A stretch of 49,167 bases of DNA from Brachybacterium timonense (GTDB lineage Bacteria; Actinomycetota; Actinomycetes; Actinomycetales; Dermabacteraceae). How positions within the stretch are numbered: position 1 is the stretch's first letter; every line of letters begins with the position of its first letter. The DNA is taken from assembly GCF_900258505.1 (NCBI RefSeq), contig NZ_LT984895.1, forward strand, positions 431,138 to 480,304. Direction: 5' to 3'. The translations under genes were made by a program, and so were the position numbers. The notes beneath the pieces are model-generated. The model saw only the letters and a program-made list of their open reading frames with translations. It ran no database searches and was not told where the DNA came from. Below are positions 40,881 to 49,167 of this stretch, piece after piece.

Positions 40881-43800
40881 CTATCTCTTGATGCGAAGGG
40901 TGTGAGTTCTTCTCTTGGTGTGCCAAGAGAGTGCCACAACCTTCTTCTCGATGTGTAGGTGACCCCTAAAGACCGCTCGTGCTGGCCGCGAAAGCTTCGT
41001 CCAGTGGTTGCGTGCGGCACCGAAAGAAACACGGAATGGGGCACTTTTGTTAGGTCGGCCGACCCTAACTGTATTCTTCCGGAGTTTCTTCGCCCCGCCG
41101 TATAGCTTACCGGCAGCCGAGTAGAGCCTTTTGGAAAGCTTTGATCCTTTATAGCCCTTATAGAGCAGCGAGCCCACGCGAAGTACCCTGGCGCCGCTGG
41201 CCACAACACTCAGGCCGGGCACAAGCATAGCTGCCGTGAGAGCAATGTCCCACTTGTTCTTCCATGCCCATTTGCCGGCGGCCTTAGCCCAGCGCTTCAG
41301 CTTTCCTTTCTGCCCGTCGAGGTCGAGCGTGTTGATGGGGTCGGTGGGGTAGTTGTAGGCGGTGCTATTGCCGCCGGGGACGGGGTCCATGCTGGTGAAG
41401 GCGCCGGTGGTCCGGTTGTAGAACCGGACGCCCATGAGGGTGAGGTTCGCTGTCTCGGCAGTGGTGGAGCGTTCTTTGGCCCCGAGCCAGCCGTAGCCGG
41501 CGCTCGTGGCGACGGTCGCTGTCTGGGCGGGGTCGATGGGGGTGCCGTATTCGGTGTAGCTGGACCAGCCGGTGATGGTGGTTGCTGGCGTGGTGGCGGG
41601 GGCGCCGGCGGGGATCGGGATCGTGGTGGCGATGTCCCCGTGGATGTTGGGCAGTATGAGGGAGACACCGCCGTCGGTGGCGATGCTGGCGCCGAGGTCT
41701 CCGCTGATGGAGTTGGTGTAGCGGAGGGTCTCGGTGGTCCCGTCGGGGCGCTTCGTCTCGATCCAGGAGGGGTTGTCGGAGGAGTCGGTGTAGTGCCGGG
41801 TCGTGGTCGTCACCTCCCCGCCCGTGTCACTGGACTGGACCAGGCGTCGTTTCGCGACGTCCAGGGTGAAAGTCGTGGTGGTGCCGTCCTGGGCGACCTT
41901 TTGGGGGAGGTCGTTGTCGAAGTACCCCAGCTGCACGTCGCCACCGGCGGGGTTCGGGGCGTGGGCTGCGGGGAGGGTCGTCTGCCGCCCGAGAAGGTCG
42001 TAGACGTAGCCGCCGGTGAGCCTGTCAGCGGTGTCATAGGTCAGGGTCTGATCGATGCCAGCGGTGGCTGTACCGGCGGGGGTGCCGTCCGCGTGGATCG
42101 TCTCCTTCAGCGTGGCGCGGGCGCCGTTGGTGGTGAAGGTGTAGTCCCGCACCGTGTAGGGGCTGACGTCGCTGCCCTTGACCGGGGTGCCGGTGAGGTC
42201 CTCGACCTTCGCGAGGTTCCCGGATCTGTCGTAGGTGTAGCGGTGGTCGAAGACCAGCGGGTTCCCGCCGGTCGGTTCGGTCATCTCCCCGTCGGTGGTG
42301 CCGCCGTCGGGAAGGATCCCGGCGCTTGTGGCGATGGCGGAAGCGAACGTGGTCTGGTCGGTGCGGACCCGGCCGAGGATGTCGTTGGTCTGGGACCACG
42401 CGATCCAGTCCCCCGTGGTGACATCACCGGTATCGGGGTCGGTGAGCTGTCCCGCGTAAGTCAGGCCCACCTCTTCACCGGCCTCGTCCACGTGACGGGC
42501 GACGGTGATGCCGCCGGGCAGTTTCTCCGTGGTCATCGCGCCGTTGGGGTCGTAGGCGGCGGTGTAGGTGAGGACCTGGGTGCCGGTGCGGGTGACGGTC
42601 TGCGTCGTGATGACGCCGCGCCGTTCGGGCTTCCCGTTCGCATCGGTCCCGTCGTAGGCGAAGGTCGTGGTGCCCTTCGGGTCAGCGATGGAGGTGACCC
42701 GGGCGGCGGTGTCATACCGGGTGGTGGTCTTCTCGCCGAGCTGGTTGGTGTAGCTGGTCTCCTTGCCCCACAGGTCGTAGGTGTAGGTGTCTTTCGTGCC
42801 GCCGATCCCGGTGTTCATCGGGTTCGAAACGCCGATCGCATCGACCAGCCCGGTGACCGGGTTGTACTGGGTGTAGATCGCCTCGGTCGCGACTGATCCC
42901 GGCACTCCGCTGGTGGAGGTTCTTGTCCAGATTGCGCGGCCCGCGGCGTCGTACTTCACCTCGCTGGTGCGCGTGGCACCGTCAGAGGTTTCTATAGTCG
43001 TGGTCGGTGCGAGCCAGAAGTCATACCCGGTGACCTTCGTCGAGGGCAGGGTAGGACCGCTGCTGGGCGCGGCCGCGGGATAGGTGCGGCACAGCTCACC
43101 GGCCCAGGCCTTCGCCTGGTCACTCGCCCCGCAGGACGCATCCGCGGAGTTCGCGCCAGCGGTGTAGTAGATCGTTCTGGTGGTGCCGGCATCGGAACCG
43201 TTCGAGGCCGGCATCCGGGCCTCGAGCACCTTCCCGCGGGCATCGAAGCGCTGCTTCGTGGTCCTCCCCGCCGCATCGGTGACGGTGGTCGGGACGCCGA
43301 GGACCCATCCCGACGTCGGGTCATCCAGCGCCTTCCCGTCGATCGGGGCGTAGCCGTTGGTGGTCTTCGCGACCTCCTCCACGACCGTGGTCACGCCGTC
43401 GTTCATGTCGGTGGCGTTCACGGTGACCGTGGTTGGCAGGGCATAGGCCTGACCGGTCACGGGATTCACCCCACCATTCGGTGCGCCCTCGTCATAGGTC
43501 GTGCGCGTGTGGGGGCGCAGGCGCTGCGTGGTGCCGTCGGCGAGCATCACCGTGCGGGCGGGCCCGAACGTCTCTGTCACCACAGACCCAGCAGGCAGGA
43601 TCACCTTTCCGGTAGCGTCCTTCTTCTCGTCGTTGAAGACCGTGCGCGTGCCCAGGTCATCAACCTGCGAGCCCTCGAGGCTGGGGTCGGCGATCGCAGT
43701 CTGGATCGCGGTGGCGTCGAGCTCACGGATCACGTTGCCGTGATCGTCATACCGGGTTGCGGTGATCTGCCAGGCTCCGGCGCCGTAGGACGCGGTGTTG

Positions 43801-46800
43801 ACCGTGTACGCCTCGGAGTTGATGTACTGCAGATCCGCGTACTGCAGATCCGCTGCCGAGACCCCGGAGCCGACCAAGGCGGTGACGGGCTTGTCCGGCC
43901 CGAACACCGCGTACCCGTTCACGGGCTTTTGCGCGAGATACTCCGGTGTGCCGGGATCATCCTTCACCCACGCCGCGATCCCGTCCTCGGAAAGGTTCGG
44001 CAGCCCACTGCCGGAGACAGGCACGTTGTAGACGATCGAGGCGATCTGCACCGGCGCCCCGCCACTGGTCTGCGCGCCGCGCTGGACGTTCTTGACCACC
44101 TGCGTCGGGACCGACGCATCCGGGTTCGCAGCGTAGTTCAGCGTGTACCCGGCAAGACCAGACGGAGTGATCGTTCTGATCCGGGTGGTGCTGCCCTCCC
44201 ACGTGTAGGAGGTGGAGAGGTTCGAGCGGACATCGGTCACCCGCGACAGGCGCGAGAGCGAATCGTAGGTGTAGCGGGTGACGGGCTTCGACTCGACCGT
44301 CTTCGTGCCCGCGTTGTACATCACCGCGGAGACCTGTGAGAGGCGCTGGACCTGTTTGCCGTTCGGGTCGGTGACCGTGGTGTAGCTCAGATCGATGGCC
44401 CGGCAGCCTGCCGCGAGAGCGCCGCTGGTGGGGCAGGCGGTGCCGGAGAGTCCATCGGGCAGCGGGGCCACGATCCGGGTGACGACCCCGGTGGTGGGGT
44501 CGTGCCCGAACGTGGTGGAGCCGGCCTGGCCGGGCTCTGCGATCGAGGCGGGCCGCCAGTCGAGGTTCTTCGAGGCCCCGCCCGTGACCGGCACGAACGT
44601 CGTCTTCGTGCCATCGCTCTCGGTCACCACCAGCGACGGTGCCGCCGCCGTCCCCGTGATCGTTGCGGTCACACCGGACAATGCAGTGTCCTCCGTGCCG
44701 GGCACGAGGGCGCCGACGACGGTGCCTGTCTTGCCGGTGGCATTGACGAACACGAGGGCCCCGCCCTCATCGTCCAGCAGCGCGATCGTCCCATCACTCA
44801 TCCGCTGGTCCACCACGTCCATCCCGGCGAGCCCCACCGCATCATCACCCTCGAGGTTCGCGGTGAACCCGGGACCGAACACGCCGGTCACGGGATCGGT
44901 CGGCCAGGCCTTCACATCCCCCGTCCCGGTAAAGGAGAGGTGGGAGCGTTCCAGGGTGAGGTTGGAGCCGTACCCGGGCACGGTCACATCCGTGGCCGTG
45001 GTTTGGAACTCGCCGGTGTACAGGGCGACCTGCCCCGCCTCCACGTCAGTGGTGGGGTATCCGCCGCCGAAAGCGTGCGGGATCCGCACCAGCACCGACT
45101 CCTGCGTCTGTCCCGTGCACAAGGGTGTCGCAACGCCGGTGTAGGAGAAGCAGACCTGGAACTGCATCCGCACCGGGGCGCGGGAGGTGTTGCCCGCCGC
45201 GGCCAGCGCCGCAGCCGCATCGAACGTCGATGAAAGCTTGACCGGGGTGCCCAGTGGTGCGGTGACGTTCGTAGCCGTCCCGGCGTTGGTCCAGGCATCG
45301 TTCGTGCCGGCCAGACGCCACTGCATCTGCGCGGTCACCGCGGTGGTCTCACTCGCTGTGCGCGGCGGAGCCGTGGCCTGGACCTGGAACTTCCCGTTCG
45401 AGGCCGACAGCGGGCCCGGCGACAGCAGCGAGGGCCCACCCCAACCGGTCGTGAACACCGCCGCGTCACTGCCCAGACGCGACGCCGTATACACCCTGGC
45501 CCGGATCTGATGCCCACCCTCGGTCTTCGGCAGCTTCACCGTCACGGATTTCCCGGCCGTGACCGTGAAGATCTGGGCCTTCACGTTTCCGTCGATGCGC
45601 ACATCGAGCTGGACCGCCTGATTGTTGCCCGTTGTCGCGGGCGCAGTGACCGTGCAGGACACATCCGCGGTCGGCGGTGTCTGCACCCAGCCGCCGTTGG
45701 TGTACGTGCTGCCGCAGGTGATCGTGGGCTTGGACGGAGTGGCCTGCGCCGTCTTGATCACCGTCGACGTCGACCAGCCCCCGTTCCACAGACCCAGCTC
45801 ATCCGCGACAGCAGCCCGCACATACAACGTCTTGTTATCCGGCAGATCCACACCCGGGCTGCATGACAGAGTCGCCCCCGATACCCCCATAGACGTGTCA
45901 CACTCCGCGACCAACGTCGAAGCCGACGCAGTCGCCGAGGTGTGCACCTCGATATTCGCCCTGACTCGGTTCCCGTCCGGATCGGTCGCGGTCGTGGAAA
46001 GCACCGGCCGCTTACCCGGAACGAATGAGGCCTTCCCCGAGGTCGCAGCGCCCGCGACCGTCGGCGCGGTCGCGAGGTTCGGCCTGCGGTTGTACGTGAA
46101 GGTGATCGACGGAGGCGTGGTCGACTCCATCGACCCGAACCGCTTCCACCCCTGCACATTCGTCTCCGAACCCGCCTTCAGCGCCAACGTCACCGACGAC
46201 GCCGCGTTGGTCGACCACGACTGCGCCAGCGACGTGATCGGGATGTTCACCCACCCCGCCGCGCAGGAGCTGTTCGCGCCCTTCGCAACCGTCACCGACC
46301 CGTACTTCGTACCCAGCGCCGGCTGGTTCGTCCACCGCGTCGACGTCGACACACTCCCGGAGCTCCACACCTCCACCGCCGATGCCGTGCACGAATACGA
46401 CCACGTCTCATACAGGTTCAGCGTCGCGGACAGGACCTTCACGCCCTTGAACGCCGTGTTCGAGAACGTCAGGAAAGACCTCGCCTTGTTCTTCCCGTCA
46501 TACGTGCCGACCTTCAGCTCTCGCTCGCTCGAACGATCCGACGAAATATTCGTCTGCACAAACGCATCGAAGGTCGGTCGTGCCGTCCCCTTCGCATACA
46601 CCGGATCCACCGTCACCGGGAAGACTCGGGCCTCATCCAGCAGCCAGTCCCGCTCTACCCCGAGCCGCAGCGTGACCGCCGTTCCCGACTGCTCCACGAT
46701 CGCAAGGCTCACTCCGGCGCGCTGGAGATGCTCCCGCGAGGCCTCATCCACGCTCGCATCCCACGCGAGCGGCGCCTCGAACGTGGAGACCACCTCCTCG

Positions 46801-47660
46801 TCACCATCGACGAACTCGATCCGTTCCCCCGCAATCTCCCGCGCAGTCAGTCCCTCCGAGACCCGCAGCGGCACATCCCACGACACCACACCGGACTCAT
46901 CCGCCGGGGCCGGCTCCGCGCCACCACCATCGCTCAGCCCAGGCTCACCGCCACCATCACTCGCCGCCGTCGCGCCTCCGACGTACTCCAGCAGCGCTTC
47001 CCGGTCGGAGATCACGAACGACTGCTCGAACCCATCCCGCGTCGCATGCACAACCAGATCGATCCCCGGCCACGCCCCCGCATACGTCGCTGCGGATCCC
47101 TCCAGCACCGGGGCGGGCAGCGAGTCCTCCCACGCCACCGCCACCGACGCGTCCTCGCCCGCGCCGACCTCCGCCACAGGGGCCGGCTCCCCGCTCGAGC
47201 CCGCGACCTCCCCGGAAAGCACCACCCCGTCCGGCACCGCGGCCGGCGCGATCGAACCGTCCTTCTGCTCCACCAGGGTGGTGTCGTACTCCTGCCACGC
47301 CCCCTCCCCATCCTGGAACCGCACCGGCGCCGCGTACTGCGTCGTCGTCACCGTGCCGTCAGGGTTCACCCACGTCGTCGACGAATCCGTCCGCTCCGCA
47401 GTGACCTCCACCCGCTCACCCGTCGCACGCGCCTGCACCACCGCCGACGGGAAATCCACCGATTCCGCAGACACCGGCGCCGACACCTCCGGCGAGGGCT
47501 CCACCGGCGGATCCTCACCCCACGCCTGATCCGACGGCAGCCCCGAGACCACCAACGCCGCAACACACAACGCCGCCACACCAGCCAGAACCCGGTGATA
47601 CCACCGGCCCACCACAGAGGACTCCACCGTAGGAACTCCCATCCCACGCGCAGCACCCAC
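40881..47660 (-). CDS. Secreted RHS-repeat polymorphic toxin
   Basis: A 2259-residue protein. A Sec signal stands at ~20-48 (HRVLAGVAALCVAALVVSGL). A DNRLRE-type domain (~357-530) has AFVQTNISSDRSSERELKVG and WTNQPALGTKYG. The RHS shell with many YD repeats spans ~870-2085 (for example TYDSLSRLSRVTDVRSNLST; YTYDLWGKETSYTNQLGEKT). The RHS-associated core is GVRFYNRTTGAFTSMDPVPG with NYPTDPINTLDLDG. After it come a short membrane-like helix (WDIALTAAMLVPGLSVVASG) and a ~65-residue basic tip (GAARNHWTKLSRPARAVFRG ... HTLRIKR). Codon use turns less GC-rich after the core. GTG 47660 or ATG 47642 start. It delivers the tip into rival cells. Confidence 0.9.
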   Translation of the reverse strand: MGAARGMGVPTVESSVVGRWYHRVLAGVAALCVAALVVSGLPSDQAWGEDPPVEPSPEVSAPVSAESVDFPSAVVQARATGERVEVTAERTDSSTTWVNPDGTVTTTQYAAPVRFQDGEGAWQEYDTTLVEQKDGSIAPAAVPDGVVLSGEVAGSSGEPAPVAEVGAGEDASVAVAWEDSLPAPVLEGSAATYAGAWPGIDLVVHATRDGFEQSFVISDREALLEYVGGATAASDGGGEPGLSDGGGAEPAPADESGVVSWDVPLRVSEGLTAREIAGERIEFVDGDEEVVSTFEAPLAWDASVDEASREHLQRAGVSLAIVEQSGTAVTLRLGVERDWLLDEARVFPVTVDPVYAKGTARPTFDAFVQTNISSDRSSERELKVGTYDGKNKARSFLTFSNTAFKGVKVLSATLNLYETWSYSCTASAVEVWSSGSVSTSTRWTNQPALGTKYGSVTVAKGANSSCAAGWVNIPITSLAQSWSTNAASSVTLALKAGSETNVQGWKRFGSMESTTPPSITFTYNRRPNLATAPTVAGAATSGKASFVPGKRPVLSTTATDPDGNRVRANIEVHTSATASASTLVAECDTSMGVSGATLSCSPGVDLPDNKTLYVRAAVADELGLWNGGWSTSTVIKTAQATPSKPTITCGSTYTNGGWVQTPPTADVSCTVTAPATTGNNQAVQLDVRIDGNVKAQIFTVTAGKSVTVKLPKTEGGHQIRARVYTASRLGSDAAVFTTGWGGPSLLSPGPLSASNGKFQVQATAPPRTASETTAVTAQMQWRLAGTNDAWTNAGTATNVTAPLGTPVKLSSTFDAAAALAAAGNTSRAPVRMQFQVCFSYTGVATPLCTGQTQESVLVRIPHAFGGGYPTTDVEAGQVALYTGEFQTTATDVTVPGYGSNLTLERSHLSFTGTGDVKAWPTDPVTGVFGPGFTANLEGDDAVGLAGMDVVDQRMSDGTIALLDDEGGALVFVNATGKTGTVVGALVPGTEDTALSGVTATITGTAAAPSLVVTESDGTKTTFVPVTGGASKNLDWRPASIAEPGQAGSTTFGHDPTTGVVTRIVAPLPDGLSGTACPTSGALAAGCRAIDLSYTTVTDPNGKQVQRLSQVSAVMYNAGTKTVESKPVTRYTYDSLSRLSRVTDVRSNLSTSYTWEGSTTRIRTITPSGLAGYTLNYAANPDASVPTQVVKNVQRGAQTSGGAPVQIASIVYNVPVSGSGLPNLSEDGIAAWVKDDPGTPEYLAQKPVNGYAVFGPDKPVTALVGSGVSAADLQYADLQYINSEAYTVNTASYGAGAWQITATRYDDHGNVIRELDATAIQTAIADPSLEGSQVDDLGTRTVFNDEKKDATGKVILPAGSVVTETFGPARTVMLADGTTQRLRPHTRTTYDEGAPNGGVNPVTGQAYALPTTVTVNATDMNDGVTTVVEEVAKTTNGYAPIDGKALDDPTSGWVLGVPTTVTDAAGRTTKQRFDARGKVLEARMPASNGSDAGTTRTIYYTAGANSADASCGASDQAKAWAGELCRTYPAAAPSSGPTLPSTKVTGYDFWLAPTTTIETSDGATRTSEVKYDAAGRAIWTRTSTSGVPGSVATEAIYTQYNPVTGLVDAIGVSNPMNTGIGGTKDTYTYDLWGKETSYTNQLGEKTTTRYDTAARVTSIADPKGTTTFAYDGTDANGKPERRGVITTQTVTRTGTQVLTYTAAYDPNGAMTTEKLPGGITVARHVDEAGEEVGLTYAGQLTDPDTGDVTTGDWIAWSQTNDILGRVRTDQTTFASAIATSAGILPDGGTTDGEMTEPTGGNPLVFDHRYTYDRSGNLAKVEDLTGTPVKGSDVSPYTVRDYTFTTNGARATLKETIHADGTPAGTATAGIDQTLTYDTADRLTGGYVYDLLGRQTTLPAAHAPNPAGGDVQLGYFDNDLPQKVAQDGTTTTFTLDVAKRRLVQSSDTGGEVTTTTRHYTDSSDNPSWIETKRPDGTTETLRYTNSISGDLGASIATDGGVSLILPNIHGDIATTIPIPAGAPATTPATTITGWSSYTEYGTPIDPAQTATVATSAGYGWLGAKERSTTAETANLTLMGVRFYNRTTGAFTSMDPVPGGNSTAYNYPTDPINTLDLDGQKGKLKRWAKAAGKWAWKNKWDIALTAAMLVPGLSVVASGARVLRVGSLLYKGYKGSKLSKRLYSAAGKLYGGAKKLRKNTVRVGRPNKSAPFRVSFGAARNHWTKLSRPARAVFRGHLHIEKKVVALSWHTKRRTHTLRIKR

Positions 47661-47714
47661 GCTGCTCCACCCCTCCGAGGCCGGAGATTGCGCACATTAT
47701 GCACCCCCCGTACA

Positions 47715-49167
47715 GGGCGGATTCAACTGGTCGTTGCAACACCCTGTCAGAGAGGGTGGTCATGGGTCGTCCAGCGGGATGGTTGAAGGAGCTCACGGGA
47801 AGGAATCCGATGATCTCGCCCGGGGCCCCATCGAGCAGGCGGAGCATCGAGCGAGAGTTCTGGGTGCGGATCGCCAGTGGGGCCTCGTCCGAGGATGCGG
47901 CGGCGGCGATCGGCGTGTCACCCGCGGTCGGGGCCCGCTGGTTCCGTCAAGGTGGCGGCATGCCGACGATCACGTTGTCCCCGCCAGGTGGACGGTACCT
48001 GTCATTCGCCGAGCGTGAAGAAATCGCGCTGATGCACTCCGGTGGTCTTGGTGTCCGCGAGATCGCACGCAGGCTCGGCCGGGATGCCTCGACGATCTCA
48101 CGAGAGCTCCGCCGGAATGCGGCGACTCGGGGTGGGAAGCTCGAGTATCGGGCTTCGGTCGCACAGTGGAAGGCCGAACTGCTTGCCCGTCGCCCGAAGA
48201 CCGCGAAGCTCGTAAGCAACCCAAGATTGCGCGAGTACGTTCAACAGCGCCTGGACGGGTGCCTGCGCTTGCCCGACGGAACTTGTGTCGACGGACCCAA
48301 GGTGGCGGAGTGGAAGGGCCGGAACAAGCCGCGCCGGGGCGACCGGAAGTGGTCTCTGGCGTGGAGCCCGGAGCAGATCGCTCAGCGAGTCAAGGTCGAG
48401 TTCCCCGATGATGAGAGCATGCGGATCAGTCACGAAGCGATATACCAGGCCCTCTACATCGAAGGGCGCGGAGCGCTCAGGCGTGAACTTGTCGCCGCGT
48501 TGCGGACCGGTCGATCACTGCGCAAGCCCAGAGCAAGGACGCGGAATAAGCCCCAGGGGCACGTCACTGCCGACGTCGTCATCTCCCAGCGGCCGGCCGA
48601 AGCCGCTGACCGGGCGGTGCCAGGCCATTGGGAAGGCGACTTGATCATCGGCACGAACCGATCTGCGATCGGCACCCTCGTCGAACGCAGCAGCCGCACG
48701 ACGATACTGGTGCACCTGCCCCGCCTGCCTGGCTACGGCCAGCAGCCCCGAGAGAAGAACGGTCCGGCCCTGGCTGGCTACGGGGCCGGCGCGATGGCCC
48801 AGGCGCTGACCTCGTCAATCACGAACCTGCCGGCCCAATTACGCAAGACGCTGACCTGGGACCGTGGCAAAGAGCTCTCCGATCACGCGCAATTCTCGCT
48901 CGAGACGGGCACTCAGGTGTACTTCGCCGACCCCCACTCGCCGTGGCAGCGCCCGACGAACGAGAACACGAACGGGGTTCTGCGTCAGTACTTCCCGAAA
49001 GGCACAGATCTCACACGCTGGAGCGCACTGGAGCTCGAAGCCGTCGCATACACGCTCAACAACCGCCCCCGGAAAGTCCTCGGCTGGAGAACTCCCGCTG
49101 AGGTCTTCGCCGACCAGCTACACTCACTCGACAACACCGGTGTTGCAACCACCGATTGAATCCGCCC
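47715..49167 (+). mobile_element. Complete IS30-family element
   Basis: Inverted ends of 29 bp are at 47715-47743 and 49139-49167 (each beginning GGGCGGATTCAA from outside) with three mismatches. The right end is exactly the last base of the window, so the target duplication cannot be read. It lies 54 bases upstream of the rhs start. Confidence 0.9.
47762..49159 (+). CDS. IS30-family transposase
   Basis: A 465-residue transposase from ATG 47762. It has an N-terminal homeodomain-like part (RIASGASSEDAAAAIGVSPA), the IS30 helix-turn-helix (LSFAEREEIALMHSGGLGVR, EIARRLGRDASTISRELRRN) and a DDE core: PGHWEGDLIIGTN (first Asp), LTWDRGKELSDHAQFSLETG (second Asp), VYFADPHSPWQRPTNENTNG (Glu of NENTNG). 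It is uninterrupted and probably active. The stop codon falls inside the right terminal repeat. Confidence 0.9.
   Translation: MGRPAGWLKELTGRNPMISPGAPSSRRSIEREFWVRIASGASSEDAAAAIGVSPAVGARWFRQGGGMPTITLSPPGGRYLSFAEREEIALMHSGGLGVREIARRLGRDASTISRELRRNAATRGGKLEYRASVAQWKAELLARRPKTAKLVSNPRLREYVQQRLDGCLRLPDGTCVDGPKVAEWKGRNKPRRGDRKWSLAWSPEQIAQRVKVEFPDDESMRISHEAIYQALYIEGRGALRRELVAALRTGRSLRKPRARTRNKPQGHVTADVVISQRPAEAADRAVPGHWEGDLIIGTNRSAIGTLVERSSRTTILVHLPRLPGYGQQPREKNGPALAGYGAGAMAQALTSSITNLPAQLRKTLTWDRGKELSDHAQFSLETGTQVYFADPHSPWQRPTNENTNGVLRQYFPKGTDLTRWSALELEAVAYTLNNRPRKVLGWRTPAEVFADQLHSLDNTGVATTD

Noticed and set aside
45622..47529. A 635-codon plus-strand frame opposite the rhs gene
   Set aside because: Mirror of the biased codon use in rhs; Ser/Thr/Pro-rich with no recognisable domain.

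Overview
High-GC Gram-positive DNA (Actinomycetota, probably Micrococcales; the genus cannot be fixed from sequence alone). Support comes from GC-rich codon use, frequent GTG starts, Tat-lipoprotein export signals and a classical DtxR/IdeR iron box. The window is a backbone of metabolic and transport genes cut by many mobile elements: IS256, IS3, IS110, IS5 and two IS30 types.

Layout. 1-2.02 kb: an IS256 end has destroyed the binding-protein gene of a Mn/Zn ABC importer; its ATPase and permease follow. 2.05-8.48 kb: a hairpin, a DtxR-type iron box and a tightly overlapping operon of methyltransferase, family-5 binding lipoprotein, permease and a fused permease-ATPase-ATPase, closed by a DtxR/MntR-family regulator gene. 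8.48-10.8 kb: NAD-binding epimerase, divergent TetR regulator, GNAT acetyltransferase. 10.8-18.4 kb: a 7-kb, more AT-rich island that appears to lie between the antitoxin and toxin genes of a former vapBC pair. It carries an EXLDI-like protein with an MFS exporter and, on the other strand, two tandem paralogous helical proteins of unknown function followed by two GT4 glycosyltransferases. IS3 and IS110 debris edges it.

18.6-24.7 kb: backbone genes (CsbD, DUF421 membrane protein, secreted HNH nuclease, two uncharacterised or YrhA-like proteins, a Tat-exported NlpC/P60-type protein, a penicillin-binding-like serine hydrolase). 24.6-29.7 kb: a sulfide-detoxification locus (type II sulfide:quinone oxidoreductase, GntR regulator, rhodanese, TauE/SafE exporter, persulfide dioxygenase-rhodanese fusion). 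29.97-32.01 kb: an IS5-type unit with inverted ends and TA/CTAG flanks that encloses an ArsR-like regulator, a small membrane protein and two broken helix-turn-helix genes as well as the transposase. 32.0-37.3 kb: a murein-peptide recycling operon (DUF819 membrane protein, dipeptide epimerase, NlpC/P60 endopeptidase) and an MFS transporter.

37.4-47.7 kb: a polymorphic-toxin locus. A 2259-residue secreted RHS protein with a variable C-terminal tip is followed by a cognate immunity candidate, then a promoterless orphan toxin tip with its own immunity candidate, a MerR remnant with an intact operator, a broken IS30 and further orphan fragments. An intact IS30 (47.7-49.17 kb) sits just upstream of the rhs start. 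Short in-frame tandem repeats of 24, 33 and 36 nt in linkers of three unrelated genes, plus a noncoding repeat, point to a genome-wide taste for minisatellite expansion.
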